Of a stretch of DNA of 24,000 nucleotides, positions 8,334-17,930 are shown piece after piece. The DNA lies in assembly GCA_903813345.2 (NCBI GenBank), contig CAIIXF020000315.1, forward strand, positions 1 to 24,000. Reading direction: 5' to 3'. The stretch is from Owenia fusiformis. Taxonomy: Eukaryota > Annelida > Polychaeta > Sabellida > Oweniidae. Position 1 is the first letter of the stretch; each line of letters begins with the position of its first letter. Both the position numbers and the translations under genes were made by a program. The notes beneath the pieces were generated by a model. It was not told where the DNA came from. It saw only the letters and a program-made list of their open reading frames with translations, and searched no databases.

Positions 8334-8582
8334 CAATCCCCACCCCAAACAACCGTACCTGGGGTAAAAATGTGGGGAAAGAATTTGAATATTAGTACAC
8401 AGTGTGTGCACCAGGGGGCAAATTCGTGACCCATTTTCTTACTATTTTGATCTTTTCAATTTGACACTAAGAGGTTGCAAAAATCCATGTGAAGTGCCCA
8501 AAAGCAACGTTAGTAACCCTGTAAGATGCACAGCCATTGAGGAGGTAGGAGCTGAGAAAAAATTGTTGATCTTTCGAAAAAT

Positions 8583-9345
8583 TTGACATTTTTGACGGCT
8601 GGATTTTATGTATGACTATAGCTGTCCCCTATAGTTTCTAGATTCAACCCTCTATGATGATATTTATGGATTCATAGTGTGGAACTAAGATATAAAACAT
8701 AATTTAGATGGGTTTTAAGGAAGTTACGGGTTTTAAACAAGTGAAAATTGTAAATATAAGGTTTTAAATTTACGAATTTCAGGTATAGCCATGGCTAACC
8801 CCTATAGTTTCTAGATCCATCCCTCTATGATGATATTATGGTTTTGTAGTGTGAAACTAAGATGTAAAACATAATTTAGATCTGTTTTAAGGAAGTTAAA
8901 GGTTTTAAACAAGTCCAACATTTAATAAATTGTAAATATAAGCTTTCAAATTTACGATTTTCGTGTATAGCCATGGATGACCCTAATGGTCGTCCCATAC
9001 CTCTGTGATGAAATATAAAGAGTATGGGACTAAGATGTAATATACTCAAGATGAATTTTAAGGAAGTTTAAGGTTTAAAACAAGTCCAAAATTAAAAAAA
9101 TTGTCAATATAAGGTTTCAAATTTACGAATTTCAGGTATAGCCATGGATGACCCTCATGGTCTTTACATCCATATCTCTATGATGAAATATATTGTTTTA
9201 AAGTGTGGAACTAAGATGATAACATACCCAAGATGAATTTTAAGGAAGTTTAAGGTTTTAGTGCAATATTTGAAAAATTGAGAAACATCAGGTCTCAAAT
9301 TTACAATTTGAGGTATAGCCTTGGATGACCCTATTTTTGAATGTA
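8583..9345. repeat. Tandem array of four to five ~167-182 bp monomers
   Basis: The marker (G/C)TATAGCC(A/T)TGG recurs at about 8616, 8783, 8965, 9136 and 9313, giving spacings of 167, 182, 171 and 177. Each unit also has GATGA(T/A)AT, AACTAAGAT, TTTTAAGGAAGTT, GGTTT(T)AAACAAGTC and AAATTTACGA(A/T)TTTC. Monomers are clearly diverged and grade into non-repetitive flanks, so the array is older than that at 2262-3080. No open reading frame spans the units. Confidence 0.92.
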
Positions 9346-9959
9346 TGACTTTTTAGCTTAGGATGTTAAAAATGTTGTGGTCAGGTTTGATCCATGTAAC
9401 AAATATTTTTAAAAGAAAAATCATTAGAGTTGAAGACTTAATCCTAGAGTTCCTAAGGAGATGAGGGGTTGATAAATCCCCCCTTAGAGTGTAGCTGCTC
9501 CTAAGTATATAGTATACATATAGTGTAGTAATTGATTATTTAATTGGATTATAACTAATTAATTATTATTTGATGACATTTATTACGTCATATAGCTTTT
9601 TACCTTTTCACCTCAACATGTTAGATGTAATGTTCTACATTGTCAAAATACATAAAGACATGGTTAATTAAGGAAACATGCCAAAAATAACACGAACGAC
9701 TCTAATTATGAACCATTCACATTTTTTCAAAGGCGGATTTGGATAACGGCAAATCCGGATTTTTAGGGCGTAGATTATGCCAACGAGTGCTACTGGTTGG
9801 GGCGCCGGTTAAAAAGGTCTTTCATTCACCTTGAATTATTTTGATATCACAATATTTGAGCTTTAAATCGCTTAATAATAAAAATTGATGATCGGTGGGA
9901 ATGGGTAGATGACGAATATGGGGCTGAGATGACGGGTGACACACATGTGTACTGATGTT
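9346..9959. other. AT-rich intergenic stretch, no recognised feature
   Basis: Contains a very AT-rich core (about 9500-9600) and no plausible exon or transposon end. Confidence 0.45.
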
Positions 9960-9995
9960 GAAACAACTCTAGTGACGAGCAGCTTGCGAGGGTTA

Positions 9996-11261
9996 GGGGA
10001 CAGCGGGGTAAGAAGTAGTGGTGTTAATTAACTGCTTGAGCATTAACTGGTTAACCGGGTGTTTTTACCGGTTAAAGTCTGTAAACCGGCGGGAAATTTG
10101 AACTGATAATTTCAAATGAAATCTTCATCTTCGATCTTGAATGTTGAAAAAATTGGAAAAATTATATATCAGCGTTTATTTTTTTACGTTCGTCAAGCTT
10201 TACTCTATTCTATTCATACACTACCTGACTACCGATACCTCTAAATTACTTACCACACTGGCTTACCCTTGGAATCTCCACGAACGCACAATAACAACGA
10301 GAATTGCAGCTGATTAGTGTTTATTTTAATTTTAATTTTCTCACTACCAAAGCGAGGCTTTGACCTTTGACATTTTGGCGACGTTGATAGACAACAATAA
10401 TAACTGACGAATTAAAAATGCATATGATTAATATGAAATTGTTTTGCAATATGTATGTAAAATTATTAAATAGAATAAATATCTGGAATCATCTGGCCTA
10501 TGAGTTGATTACACATGGCTGACACTTGAAAAACAAACAGATTAACATGCAAAGTAAGCGCGGGAAAGCAATGTGGCAGGGATTAAAGTTGCTGATTGGA
10601 TGTTTGTAAGGAGTTATCGGACTTATGACATGTATGAGTAGCTTACGTGAAACTGACACTTTAAAACCAAACAGATTAGCATGCAATATAAGCGTGGGAA
10701 ATAACAGAAGTATACACGGTCAACTAACCACCCATAAAAACACAGACCGGTCAAGGCATTATCGACGGTCAACCGGTAACCGTTTAATACTTGACAGCTC
10801 TAGTACGAAGGGCCGTGGGGCAAGACGGACCACCAAGTTTATTTTATTGTTTTAAAGTATATATCGCCTGATATCATTCTAACATGGGATCATCGTGGCA
10901 CCGACATCACTCGCCGTTCATTTTATTTCATTTAGGCGCCAGATTCAATCGGCGGCATTTTCCCCAAAAAGTGGCCCTTTTTGCCCCACTTCTGTAAGAC
11001 TTTGGTAGAACCTATAATTCAAAGAAGGTTTCTAGAATGGCCCTTCTTGCCCCACGGGGGCCCTTCTTTCTCCATAACCACACAGAGCAATTAGCAATTC
11101 AAAAATGAATTTATTTCAAAATCAATACCATTGTATCTCAGAGAACCAATGTGTCTTGTTTAAATAAACATGGGTTCAGCGGACAGAAACCCAGGCAAAA
11201 TATCTTTACAAGCTGTTAAAAATGACTGCTCTTAGGGTGTCCGTCTTGCCCCGCTGTCCCC
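9996..11261. mobile_element. 1266 bp TA-flanked non-autonomous DNA transposon (GGGGACAGCGGGG ends)
   Basis: The ends are TA|GGGGACAGCGGGGTAAGA and, inverted, TCTTGCCCCGCTGTCCCC|TA. The boundaries are supported because the flanks rejoin to resemble an uninterrupted sister repeat at about 11543-11573. The interior holds GGTTAACCGG-type palindromes at 10050-10070 and 10785-10800, and a direct repeat of about 50 bp (10518-10567 and 10651-10701, both with GACACTT, AAACAGATTA and CATGCAA). A second GGGGCAAGACGG-like block lies near 10817. No transposase frame is seen. TA duplication allows Tc1/mariner, pogo or related groups. Confidence 0.82.
10359..10372 (-). promoter_or_regulatory. DR1-like nuclear receptor motif inside the transposon
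   Basis: TTTGACCTTTGACA reads TGTCAAAGGTCAAA on the minus strand, two AGGTCA-like half sites spaced by one base (DR1 type, bound by RXR/HNF4/COUP-TF in animals). One motif can occur by chance; it is listed because it is close to consensus. Confidence 0.25.
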
Positions 11262-11830
11262 TATATTTCGACAGACCGAAGGCATATATCAATGATACGG
11301 ACATAATTTGTTGTATAATATACCTTTATTTCCATGGTTACGTTATATCAATGACGTCACACGTCCGTTTGCGAATGAAATTTGGAAGAAATGAAACATG
11401 ACGTCACAAGATTGTCATGGTAAAAAAGGTTTGGCTATACTTAGCAGTTATCATTGAATATTATACAAATATTTAATTCTATTGAGGTGAATACCTGTGC
11501 ACCGAAAATGATAAAAGCCTGAGGTCTGTCACCAATATAGCCCGAGCTTGCAAGGGCTATATTACGACAGACCGAAGGCATATATTATTACATACTTTTA
11601 TATCATGGCTACGTTATATCAATGACGCCACGTGTCCGTATGCGAGTGAAATTAGGAAGAAATGAAACATGACGATCCGATGACGTCATAAGATTGTCAT
11701 GGTTAAAAGTTTGGCGACTATACACACTGTATGTACAGTGAACGCCTACTATTACAAGTGCGTGATCAAAGACTCGACAAGATACGCAAAATTCAAATTT
11801 TAAAATTTTTGTTTCTCTTCTCTTTACCAC
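11262..11830. repeat. Direct duplication of a ~296 bp unit carrying CRE-like sites
   Basis: CGACAGACCGAAGGCATATAT starts both copies, at 11269 and 11565. Both continue with ACGTTATATCAATGACG, GTCCGT(T/A)TGCGA(A/G)TGAAAT and GGAAGAAATGAAACATGACG, then AAGATTGTCATGGT. TGACGTCA-type motifs lie at about 11351-11358, 11400-11406 and 11681-11688. Copy 1 begins at the right edge of the inserted transposon; its severed left part appears to be the DNA just before 9996. No coding is recognised; a 73-codon minus-strand frame at 11609-11830 looks fortuitous. Confidence 0.88.
11523..11573. repeat. 51 bp two-part palindrome at the junction of the duplicated unit
   Basis: GGTCTGTC (11523-11530) pairs with GACAGACC (11566-11573), and AATATAGCCC (11534-11543) pairs with GGGCTATATT (11554-11563) around a 10-base loop. 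Terminal hairpins like this mark ends of some transposons, so it may define the unit boundary. Confidence 0.9.
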
Positions 11831-12013
11831 CTTAATGTCATTTTACCTACAGTTGGTATTCCATATGCTGTATAAGAGACTCAAGATTCATTTGGTAACA
11901 GGATTCAGTGATTGACTCAACGGAAATACCTGAACTGAGTTGATAAACGAAGCAAAATCAAAAACCCGCCGAACGAAAATGTATATTTCACCAAATTTTC
12001 TGTTTTTATCTTA

Positions 12014-13605
12014 TGCCTAGGTCACATAGCCGCCGGGCGCCGGTCGATGAGTAGTCATCGGCCGATTTCTAAATCGACCGGGCTCCGGTGACTTTTCACC
12101 GATGTCTTGATCTAATCGTGAGTATGGTCACATTAGTACAGGCATCGTACGGCGCCCGCAATCAATTGAATCTGAAAGACATCGCACGGGTATCGCAAGG
12201 CTATCTGCCGATGGCCGTACGGCACCCGCCAGGACATCGGTCGATCTTTAGGCCTCTAGATTTATACAAAATTTTTGTATGACCCAGTATGACTGTTCCA
12301 CATGGCGTGAATGCAAGATTTGAAAACGAAATACTTCGATAGACAGGACTTCCAGGATAATAATGTTTGCATGCAATAAAAATCAGAAAAAGAAGGTCCT
12401 CTTTTGAGTAAATAGGTTCAATATTTAGAAGAAGAAAAATGCCGACAAGGGGTCCCTATTCATAATTTTTCAAATTGTTTGATTGATATTTTTACTATCA
12501 TGGGTACTTCAATTGAAAGAAAACATATTGTTTTAATAAAAACACTGTATTTATGCCCAGAAAGTACTCATGGTGAAAGATATGACCGTCTAAAATCACT
12601 TGCCATACTGCTCGAGGTCTTTTCATCAAAGTGCACCCTGACCTAATTCATTTTTAGATCTTTCATATAAACAAATACTATGTCTACCTGTCCATCCGAT
12701 GCTATTAGCAAAATTCCCTATTTCTGCATCTTCCTTTTGTCTGTTCTCGTAAAGAGAATTTGTTTGATCATAAAAATATATCTTTAATGAAATTGGCAAT
12801 TTTTTCTTCTATTTCAAGTGGAGTACCCTCTTCCCTCGACACATCTAAATCTTCCCAAGGCCTTCCTCATATATGGCCCATTGGCCTTATCCCCATTATC
12901 CTTAGTCTTTGGCATATTAACTGTAATTGAGACAGTGAACTTTCGTATTAAAATTGTGACCCTTGAAAATACTGTACTCACAAAAACATTCAGAAGATTT
13001 TTAAAATAAATGATTTGTAATGGTATATGCATGAGTGAATATACACATAAAAATGTATCACTCTATTCAATGTGCATGACAGACATACACGATTAATGTC
13101 AATATAAGAACGACTAGATCAGCCCACCCACCCAGCCATTCAAATGTGTGTCATTGTTTAACAGTAAGCCTAATCGTTCCATTTATGTTTTATAAAAAAT
13201 CTCTGACTGTGTGTAGTAATTATAATTCCTTACCTCATTATTTTTAAAACCGTTATATCACTTTATAAGTAATCATTATCAAGATTTATCGAACAAATCA
13301 GCACGCAAAATTCCAAGATGACCATGCGATGCCACCGGGCGCCGTAAGATAATCGTACGATGACCAGACGGGACACGGCCGGGTAGGTACCGATGAGTTT
13401 GGTTGAGAAGAAATCGCCAAGACATCGGCAACTTTTATCTACGCGATAAAACTCTGCCGGCGCCCGTACGATGTCTAAAAATCGGCCGATGAGTGGCGAT
13501 CATCGCCCGGCGCCCGTACGATGCCCGGGCTCGCCGGCCGATTTTGAACAAAATACTCATCGGCCGGGCGCCGTAGTGAAAATCGGAGCCTATGTGACCA
13601 AGGCA
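12014..13605. mobile_element. 1592 bp inverted-repeat element with CpG-rich subterminal arrays, TTA target copies
   Basis: The ends are TTA|TGCCTAGGTCACATAG and, inverted, CTATGTGACCAAGGCA|TTA. Next to them both ends carry CCGGGCGCC and (C/A)GATGAGTA. Subterminal words such as CGCCCGTACGATG and ATCGGCCGATGAG recur in both orientations at 12040-12250 and 13320-13570. The GC- and CpG-rich ends contrast with an AT-rich centre (12260-13310). A TTA (TWA) duplication and 16 bp inverted ends suit PIF/Harbinger-type elements; no DDE transposase is recognised. Open frames at 12088-12282 and 13471-13710 fall in the repetitive ends and are spurious. Confidence 0.8.
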
Positions 13606-13825
13606 TTACCAAAACCACAAACAACATGGTTAATATACATAATACTTAACATTACATGCATATCAGACGTTCCAACTCCCCTTCAGTATCGAGTAAGAAG
13701 GATGTTATGAAAAAAATTATGATCAGCCAAGTGTGTGAGTTTACCATATGGATTCTAATGATACGTTCTTTGCATTTCAGAGTGGTTGGATTTACATGTT
13801 TTTACTGTCCTTCATTACGAACTCC

Positions 13826-14550
13826 TAAAGGATCACGTAGGTTATCGCAAACAATTTCAGAAGGTTATATCTTGGATTATGACTATTTTCTGACAATGAA
13901 GACAGGTTTATCTTTTAGATCAATTCATTATCTCAAAGAAAATTATATACAGTAATAATAAAGTCAAACAAACTCGGAGATATTAACCTAGCAATCAACC
14001 CATCGACACACTTTTTCAAAGATGTTGACCCCATTTTCACAAAAATGCAATCAGGTTTTACAATGTTTAATGCATTATTATTCTTTATTTTGATGTATGA
14101 AATAGTTCTTGAAAGAAAAACTTAATTGATTTAAGATTAGTGTTCCCCATGTTATTTCTCCTTTGAAAAATCTCATGTTATCCATTGGTTTCAGTTCATT
14201 TTGGTCATCCAAATTCAGTATCTTTAAAGTCCCTGGAGCAATCAATTTTTCCTTTTAGGAAATCAAACTTATCTCAAACCACATTCTAATTATGCATAAA
14301 ACAATATAATTAAAGGTTGCATTTTTGGTGAAAATTAGGTGAACATTTTTGAAAAAGTATGTTGATTGGTCCATTGCCCCTTCAAAATTACTTAGGTCTG
14401 ATTAAATAAATTATCATTATATATACTTTTCTTGAAGATAATGAATGGATCTAAAAGATACACCCATGTTCATGATCAGAGAATATTCATAATTCAAGTT
14501 AGAATCGGTTGAAATTGTTTGCGATAACCTACGTGCTCCTTTCAAAACAT
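13826..14550. mobile_element. Foldback element with ~135 bp inverted arms
   Basis: The arms 13826-13960 and 14412-14550 (inverted) share AAAGGA(T/G)CACGTAGG, a GTTATCGCAAACAATTTCA block, ATTATGA, TATCTTTTAGATC and ATTCATTATCT. The loop of about 450 bp is AT-rich and unrecognised. No clear target duplication is seen. Open frames through the left arm (part of 13656-13955) have mirrored counterparts in the right arm, so their apparent coding is a property of the repeat. Confidence 0.82.
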
Positions 14551-14587
14551 TATAAACCACCTTGTCGAACATCATGAAGAAGAAGAG

Positions 14588-14935
14588 ATGAAGATGAGAA
14601 AGATTACTGAAAATAGAGGCAAATTTAGAATGATAACAAGAAATTTCTCTGGAATAATACCAAATGAAGTGAAATCAATAAATAAACACATAATTGTAGA
14701 AAGTGATGAATTTATGACAATTTCAGTGATTGACAATAATCGAATGAAATCATCCAAAATCTCTGATTCAACGCCTACAAAATCAAAAATTACCAATGAA
14801 ATTGCAATAGAACGAGAATATCAAATTAGTAATGAAATGACAATAGATGATTCTGAAATTACAATAGACTCTCATTCTCCAATAGACAATAGAATGGTGG
14901 AAGGATCAATAAATCCACTGAATATTGAACTTTAG
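14588..14935 (+). CDS. Hydrophilic 115-residue ORF, possible terminal exon (unrecognised)
   Basis: From ATG 14588 the frame runs 115 codons to TAG, and upstream it stays open in the same frame back to about 14530, inside the right arm of the foldback element. The product is rich in Ser, Ile, Asn, Glu and Lys, with no cysteine, signal peptide or membrane segment; repeated short words such as MTIDDSEITIDS give it a cytoplasmic-tail or disordered character. A run of HHEEEE precedes the ATG. No acceptor site with a pyrimidine tract is visible. It could be a last exon broken by the foldback insertion, a remnant, or a chance frame in purine-rich DNA. Confidence 0.3.
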   Translation: MKMRKITENRGKFRMITRNFSGIIPNEVKSINKHIIVESDEFMTISVIDNNRMKSSKISDSTPTKSKITNEIAIEREYQISNEMTIDDSEITIDSHSPIDNRMVEGSINPLNIEL

Positions 14936-14939
14936 AGGA

Positions 14940-15010
14940 GCTTTCCTTTATACCTGTCATTTATATATGACCCAAGTTAGCCACCTAGTGGTGAAACTGG
15001 GAACTGACTA
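14940..15010 (+). repeat. ~70 bp dispersed repeat with palindromic CCACCTRGTGG core, copy 1
   Basis: Shares TAGCCACCTAGTGGTGAAAC, a following TGGGAACT and the preceding CTTTCCTTTATACC-like segment with an inverted copy at about 18888-18945. The central CCACCTAGTGG is nearly self-complementary. Confidence 0.7.
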
Positions 15011-15317
15011 CTGGCATCTACTGATGGTTATTATGTCATTACAATTTTATATAACTTATTGATACCTTGCTGCTAAATAATGATTTAACTCCCCAATGAA
15101 ATAGATAATTGTACATTTCAGATTTTATATTTTATAAGTTTATCATGAGACCCCATGTCCAAAGCAAGCACAATCATGACATTGGGCGATACAGTGACAT
15201 GCATTTTCATTTATGATTTTTGCATTACAATTCGACAATCATCTTGGATGCCAAGGTGTAAAGTTTTCAGACCTTGGAATCAGAGGGTAAAATAAATGGA
15301 CTGAAATGGGACTTTGA
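15011..15317. other. Intergenic stretch with no recognised feature
   Basis: Non-repetitive AT-rich DNA without a supported exon. Confidence 0.4.
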
Positions 15318-15324
15318 AAAAACT

Positions 15325-15382
15325 GTTCCACTTATAAGGTGTTACGCTTCAAGAGGTGTTTCACTTAGCAGGTTCTGCTGTA
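15325..15382. repeat. Imperfect ~16 bp tandem repeat
   Basis: Four degenerate units in a row: GTTCCACTTATAAG, GTGTTACGCTTCAAGAG, GTGTTTCACTTAGCAG and GTTCTGCTGTACAG. Similar strings of GTGTTYCRCTTA units occur in dispersed repeats of several invertebrate genomes, so this is probably a transposon fragment. Confidence 0.6.
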
Positions 15383-15660
15383 CAGTGTACATATCATTTA
15401 ATGGTATTGTATTCAAACCTAGACAGAAAAACAAAATGTAAGCACACACAGTGACCATTTGATTGAATGAATCAGTGAACGGTGATGTACATGTTTATTT
15501 TGGACATACATTTTGCGAGAAACCCCATTTTGATGGGTATGAATGTATGGTCTGCTGAAACTCACGCTAGTTTCTACATATAAATATCCGAATGTCTTTT
15601 TTCTCGTATTCGATAGCTAATGAAAAGAGCTAGCAGACTGTACATTGGTGGGACAGCATC

Positions 15661-15904
15661 TTTTCCAATCAACCGAGGTTGGGCCATGCAGCCGAAGGTA
15701 AGCCATACAACCGAAGGTAAGCCATACAACCGAATTTTGCCGATTCAATCTGACGGAGAATGCCGAGCCCCTATTTTTGACCAATTAGAGACGTCCTCTT
15801 CACATTCGTGGTTCCCTCGGCCAACTTCGTTTGCAAAGAAAAGCTTCGGCAATCTTCGGCAATCTCCGGCTTTTCTTGAGGTATCTTCGGTTGATTGGCA
15901 AAAG
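15661..15904. repeat. Small foldback with internal 19 bp and 10 bp tandem repeats
   Basis: TTTTCCAATCAACCGAGG (15661-15678) is inverted at 15885-15903 (CTTCGGTTGATTGGCAAAA). Inside, 15683-15739 holds three 19 bp units (GCCATACAACCGAAGGTAA type), and 15844-15873 holds CTTCGGCAAT units whose CTTCGG is the complement of the CCGAAG in the first array. The overlapping 124-codon frame at 15620-15994 follows the repeats and is not credited as a gene. Confidence 0.75.
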
Positions 15905-16028
15905 TCGACACCCGTACATTGGTACAAACATGATAAACAATTTCAAGACTCAAGTGTCTCAGACAGCCATACTTTACAGTTACATGAATTATAGCATACT
16001 AAGATTTATATCTGACACTATGAAGTAA

Positions 16029-16576
16029 ATATGGCATTTTTAAACTTCCAAAGTACAATTAAAACACAACGAATGGTAATTCACAAATTAAAGTTAAATA
16101 CGATAAAACAAGCCACTCACTGAGTGCAAATAATATACATCAACGTAGAGACTCCCCGTTATTGTACAACAGTTTTCGAGTTTAATTATAATTTTGATTT
16201 GTTAGAAGTACATTATAAACTGTGTACTTAGGAACCTTTTTCTGAAAATTCTCAGTTTATAATACGATACACGAACCTCGTGAAATGTCCTATCTGCCCC
16301 TTACGTGTATACAGGGTGGGAAAAGATAAATAAACATCAAAAGAAAAACGATTCCAGCAGGATACGAGACTGATTTAAAAGTAATGGACAAATTAGCGAG
16401 CTCAGTCGGTACAGTAATTTTGTAGGTATACAATAGTTTAAGGGGCTTTAAGAATCCATTTGCTCATGTGCATCAATTTGTTGTCTTGCCTAAGAAAGGC
16501 GTAGCGTGTACCAAATATTATCGTATGATCTGTAAAATGAAGCCCTCTGATTGGTCAGTATTTGTGCTGTACCAGC
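16029..16576. other. Intergenic stretch with one possible mariner-type end
   Basis: TATACAGGGTGGGAAAAGAT at about 16308-16327 resembles a single mariner-type terminus, but no inverted partner was found. Nothing else is recognised. Confidence 0.35.
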
Positions 16577-16667
16577 CTGTATTGCTACTGAGATTGTCCC
16601 CGTTGATCATCTCCGTCGCAATACAGAAAATATTGGTACGGAGGGGACAATCTCAGTAGCAATACAG
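16577..16667. repeat. Perfect 25 bp inverted repeat, 41 bp loop
   Basis: Arms 16577-16601 and 16643-16667 are exact reverse complements (outer end CTGTATTGCTACTGAG). The loop itself contains CTCCGT and ACGGAG, which extend the pairing. Perfect conservation suggests a recent origin or selection for the hairpin. Confidence 0.95.
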
Positions 16668-16699
16668 AGGATCACACGATAAAAACGTTTTTGAATGAC

Positions 16700-16810
16700 T
16701 TGAAGTGCTATACAGGATATATTCTGTCTCAATATTCTGTATTGGCACTCGACTTCGTCTCGTTCCAATACGGAATTCTCGAGCAGAATATATCCTGTAT
16801 TGTACTTCAA
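16700..16810. repeat. Imperfect ~46 bp inverted repeat
   Basis: The arms 16700-16745 and 16765-16810 share TTGAAGT, ATACAGGATATATTCTG and GTATTGG, around an apex with CGACTTCGTCTCG. The AATACAG word also occurs in the neighbouring perfect hairpin, so both may belong to one element. Confidence 0.9.
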
Positions 16811-16859
16811 ATTATTCAATAACTTATAATATATGTAGACATTCTTAAGTGCATCCATT

Positions 16860-17460
16860 GTTGTCTGATATCATTATTATAGTGCTAATCTAGCGAGAAA
16901 AGTCGGATTAAAAAATGAGTCACACGTTTAACAAAATTAAGTACATTCATGCTCAATATAACCAAGATAATCTCACTTCCAATTTTTTTTTAAGCTTCAT
17001 GGCTTCTAACTATATATCTTTAATGAAGCTTATAGAAACCACACAAAAACAAATAAAATGATATGGTCAAGGCTTATATTAGATTTTAGTTAGTTTAATA
17101 ATATTTTGGATTTTGGCTCACCTTGTAGCTTCATTTTTTTTATCTTTTCGAAAGCAGTTTCGATTATCGCAAAACCGTGGGTGTCAAGATTGCGTCAGTT
17201 ATATGATGTTAAATGAAGGATCGGAATGCTAGGCCGTTTGGTATTCTTCGCTTTGGCATTTGCAGTGACAATAGAGAAAGGTACACGTATTTTTATTGAG
17301 CATTGAGCTTTAAAATTATATTAGGCAAAGAGGTCAAAAGAAATTGTTACACAGTTAAACTCATTCAATTACTACGTATCATACAAGCTTAATACTGTTT
17401 TTTTTGTATGCATGCGTTCCTAGTTAGTTGCGTAATGCTTTAATGAGGTTTCTCCCAAGG
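16860..17460. other. Intergenic stretch with no recognised feature
   Basis: AT-rich sequence without transposon ends, tandem repeats or supported exons. Confidence 0.45.
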
Positions 17461-17468
17461 TATCACTA

Positions 17469-17710
17469 ACACCCCAGTCACATTTCCTACGGCGACCGTG
17501 TGGTCTATCATTTCTGCGGTAAGTAATTTATTATAACATTTCTACGCTCGTCGTAGAATTTCTGTGGTCTTATACTTTTGCAGTCACATTTCCTACGACA
17601 GCCGCACGGCGAGTTTTGAATTCATTTGATCAACGTTAATTCTTTTTTATCTACATCAGTACAATTTATATGTATTATTCCCACATCAAAGTGGATTTTA
17701 TATTTTAGTT
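17469..17710 (+). mobile_element. Older copy of the ACACCCCAGTCACATTTCC element, right end lost
   Basis: Aligns with the left part of 17931-18221 through ACACCCCAGTCACATTTCC, GGTCTATCATTTCTGCGG, TTCTACGCTCGTCGTAGAAT and ATCTACATCAGTACAATTTAT. It then diverges before the inverted right end, which is absent. Confidence 0.82.
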
Positions 17711-17930
17711 TATATAACGAGTACAGTATCACTTTCTAATAGCATGAAAGTATAAAAGTATGAATAAGTATGAAAAATATTATTACAAAAGTCAACTACT
17801 TATCGTTGAGAACAGACTTATATTCTGTTCATGTGTTGGGATGGAGGTACAAGAGATGTTACTTTTCCTTATCACATGTCAATTGGTCAACAAACGTTAT
17901 ATACATAACAACTATTGTCGTGTTATCTTA

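Noticed and set aside
12088-12282. ORF in the GC-rich left end of the 1592 bp element
   Set aside because: It lies in subterminal transposon repeats; GC-rich repeats lack stops by composition.
13656-13955. 99-codon ORF as a gene
   Set aside because: Its second half lies in the left arm of the foldback and a matching translation exists in the inverted right arm, so it reflects the repeat.
15620-15994. 124-codon ORF as a gene
   Set aside because: Most of it consists of the foldback and its 19 bp and 10 bp tandem repeats, with other long frames on both strands.
16308-16327. TATACAGGGTGGGAAAAGAT as a complete mariner-type element
   Set aside because: No inverted partner end was found in the surrounding sequence; only a single possible terminus.
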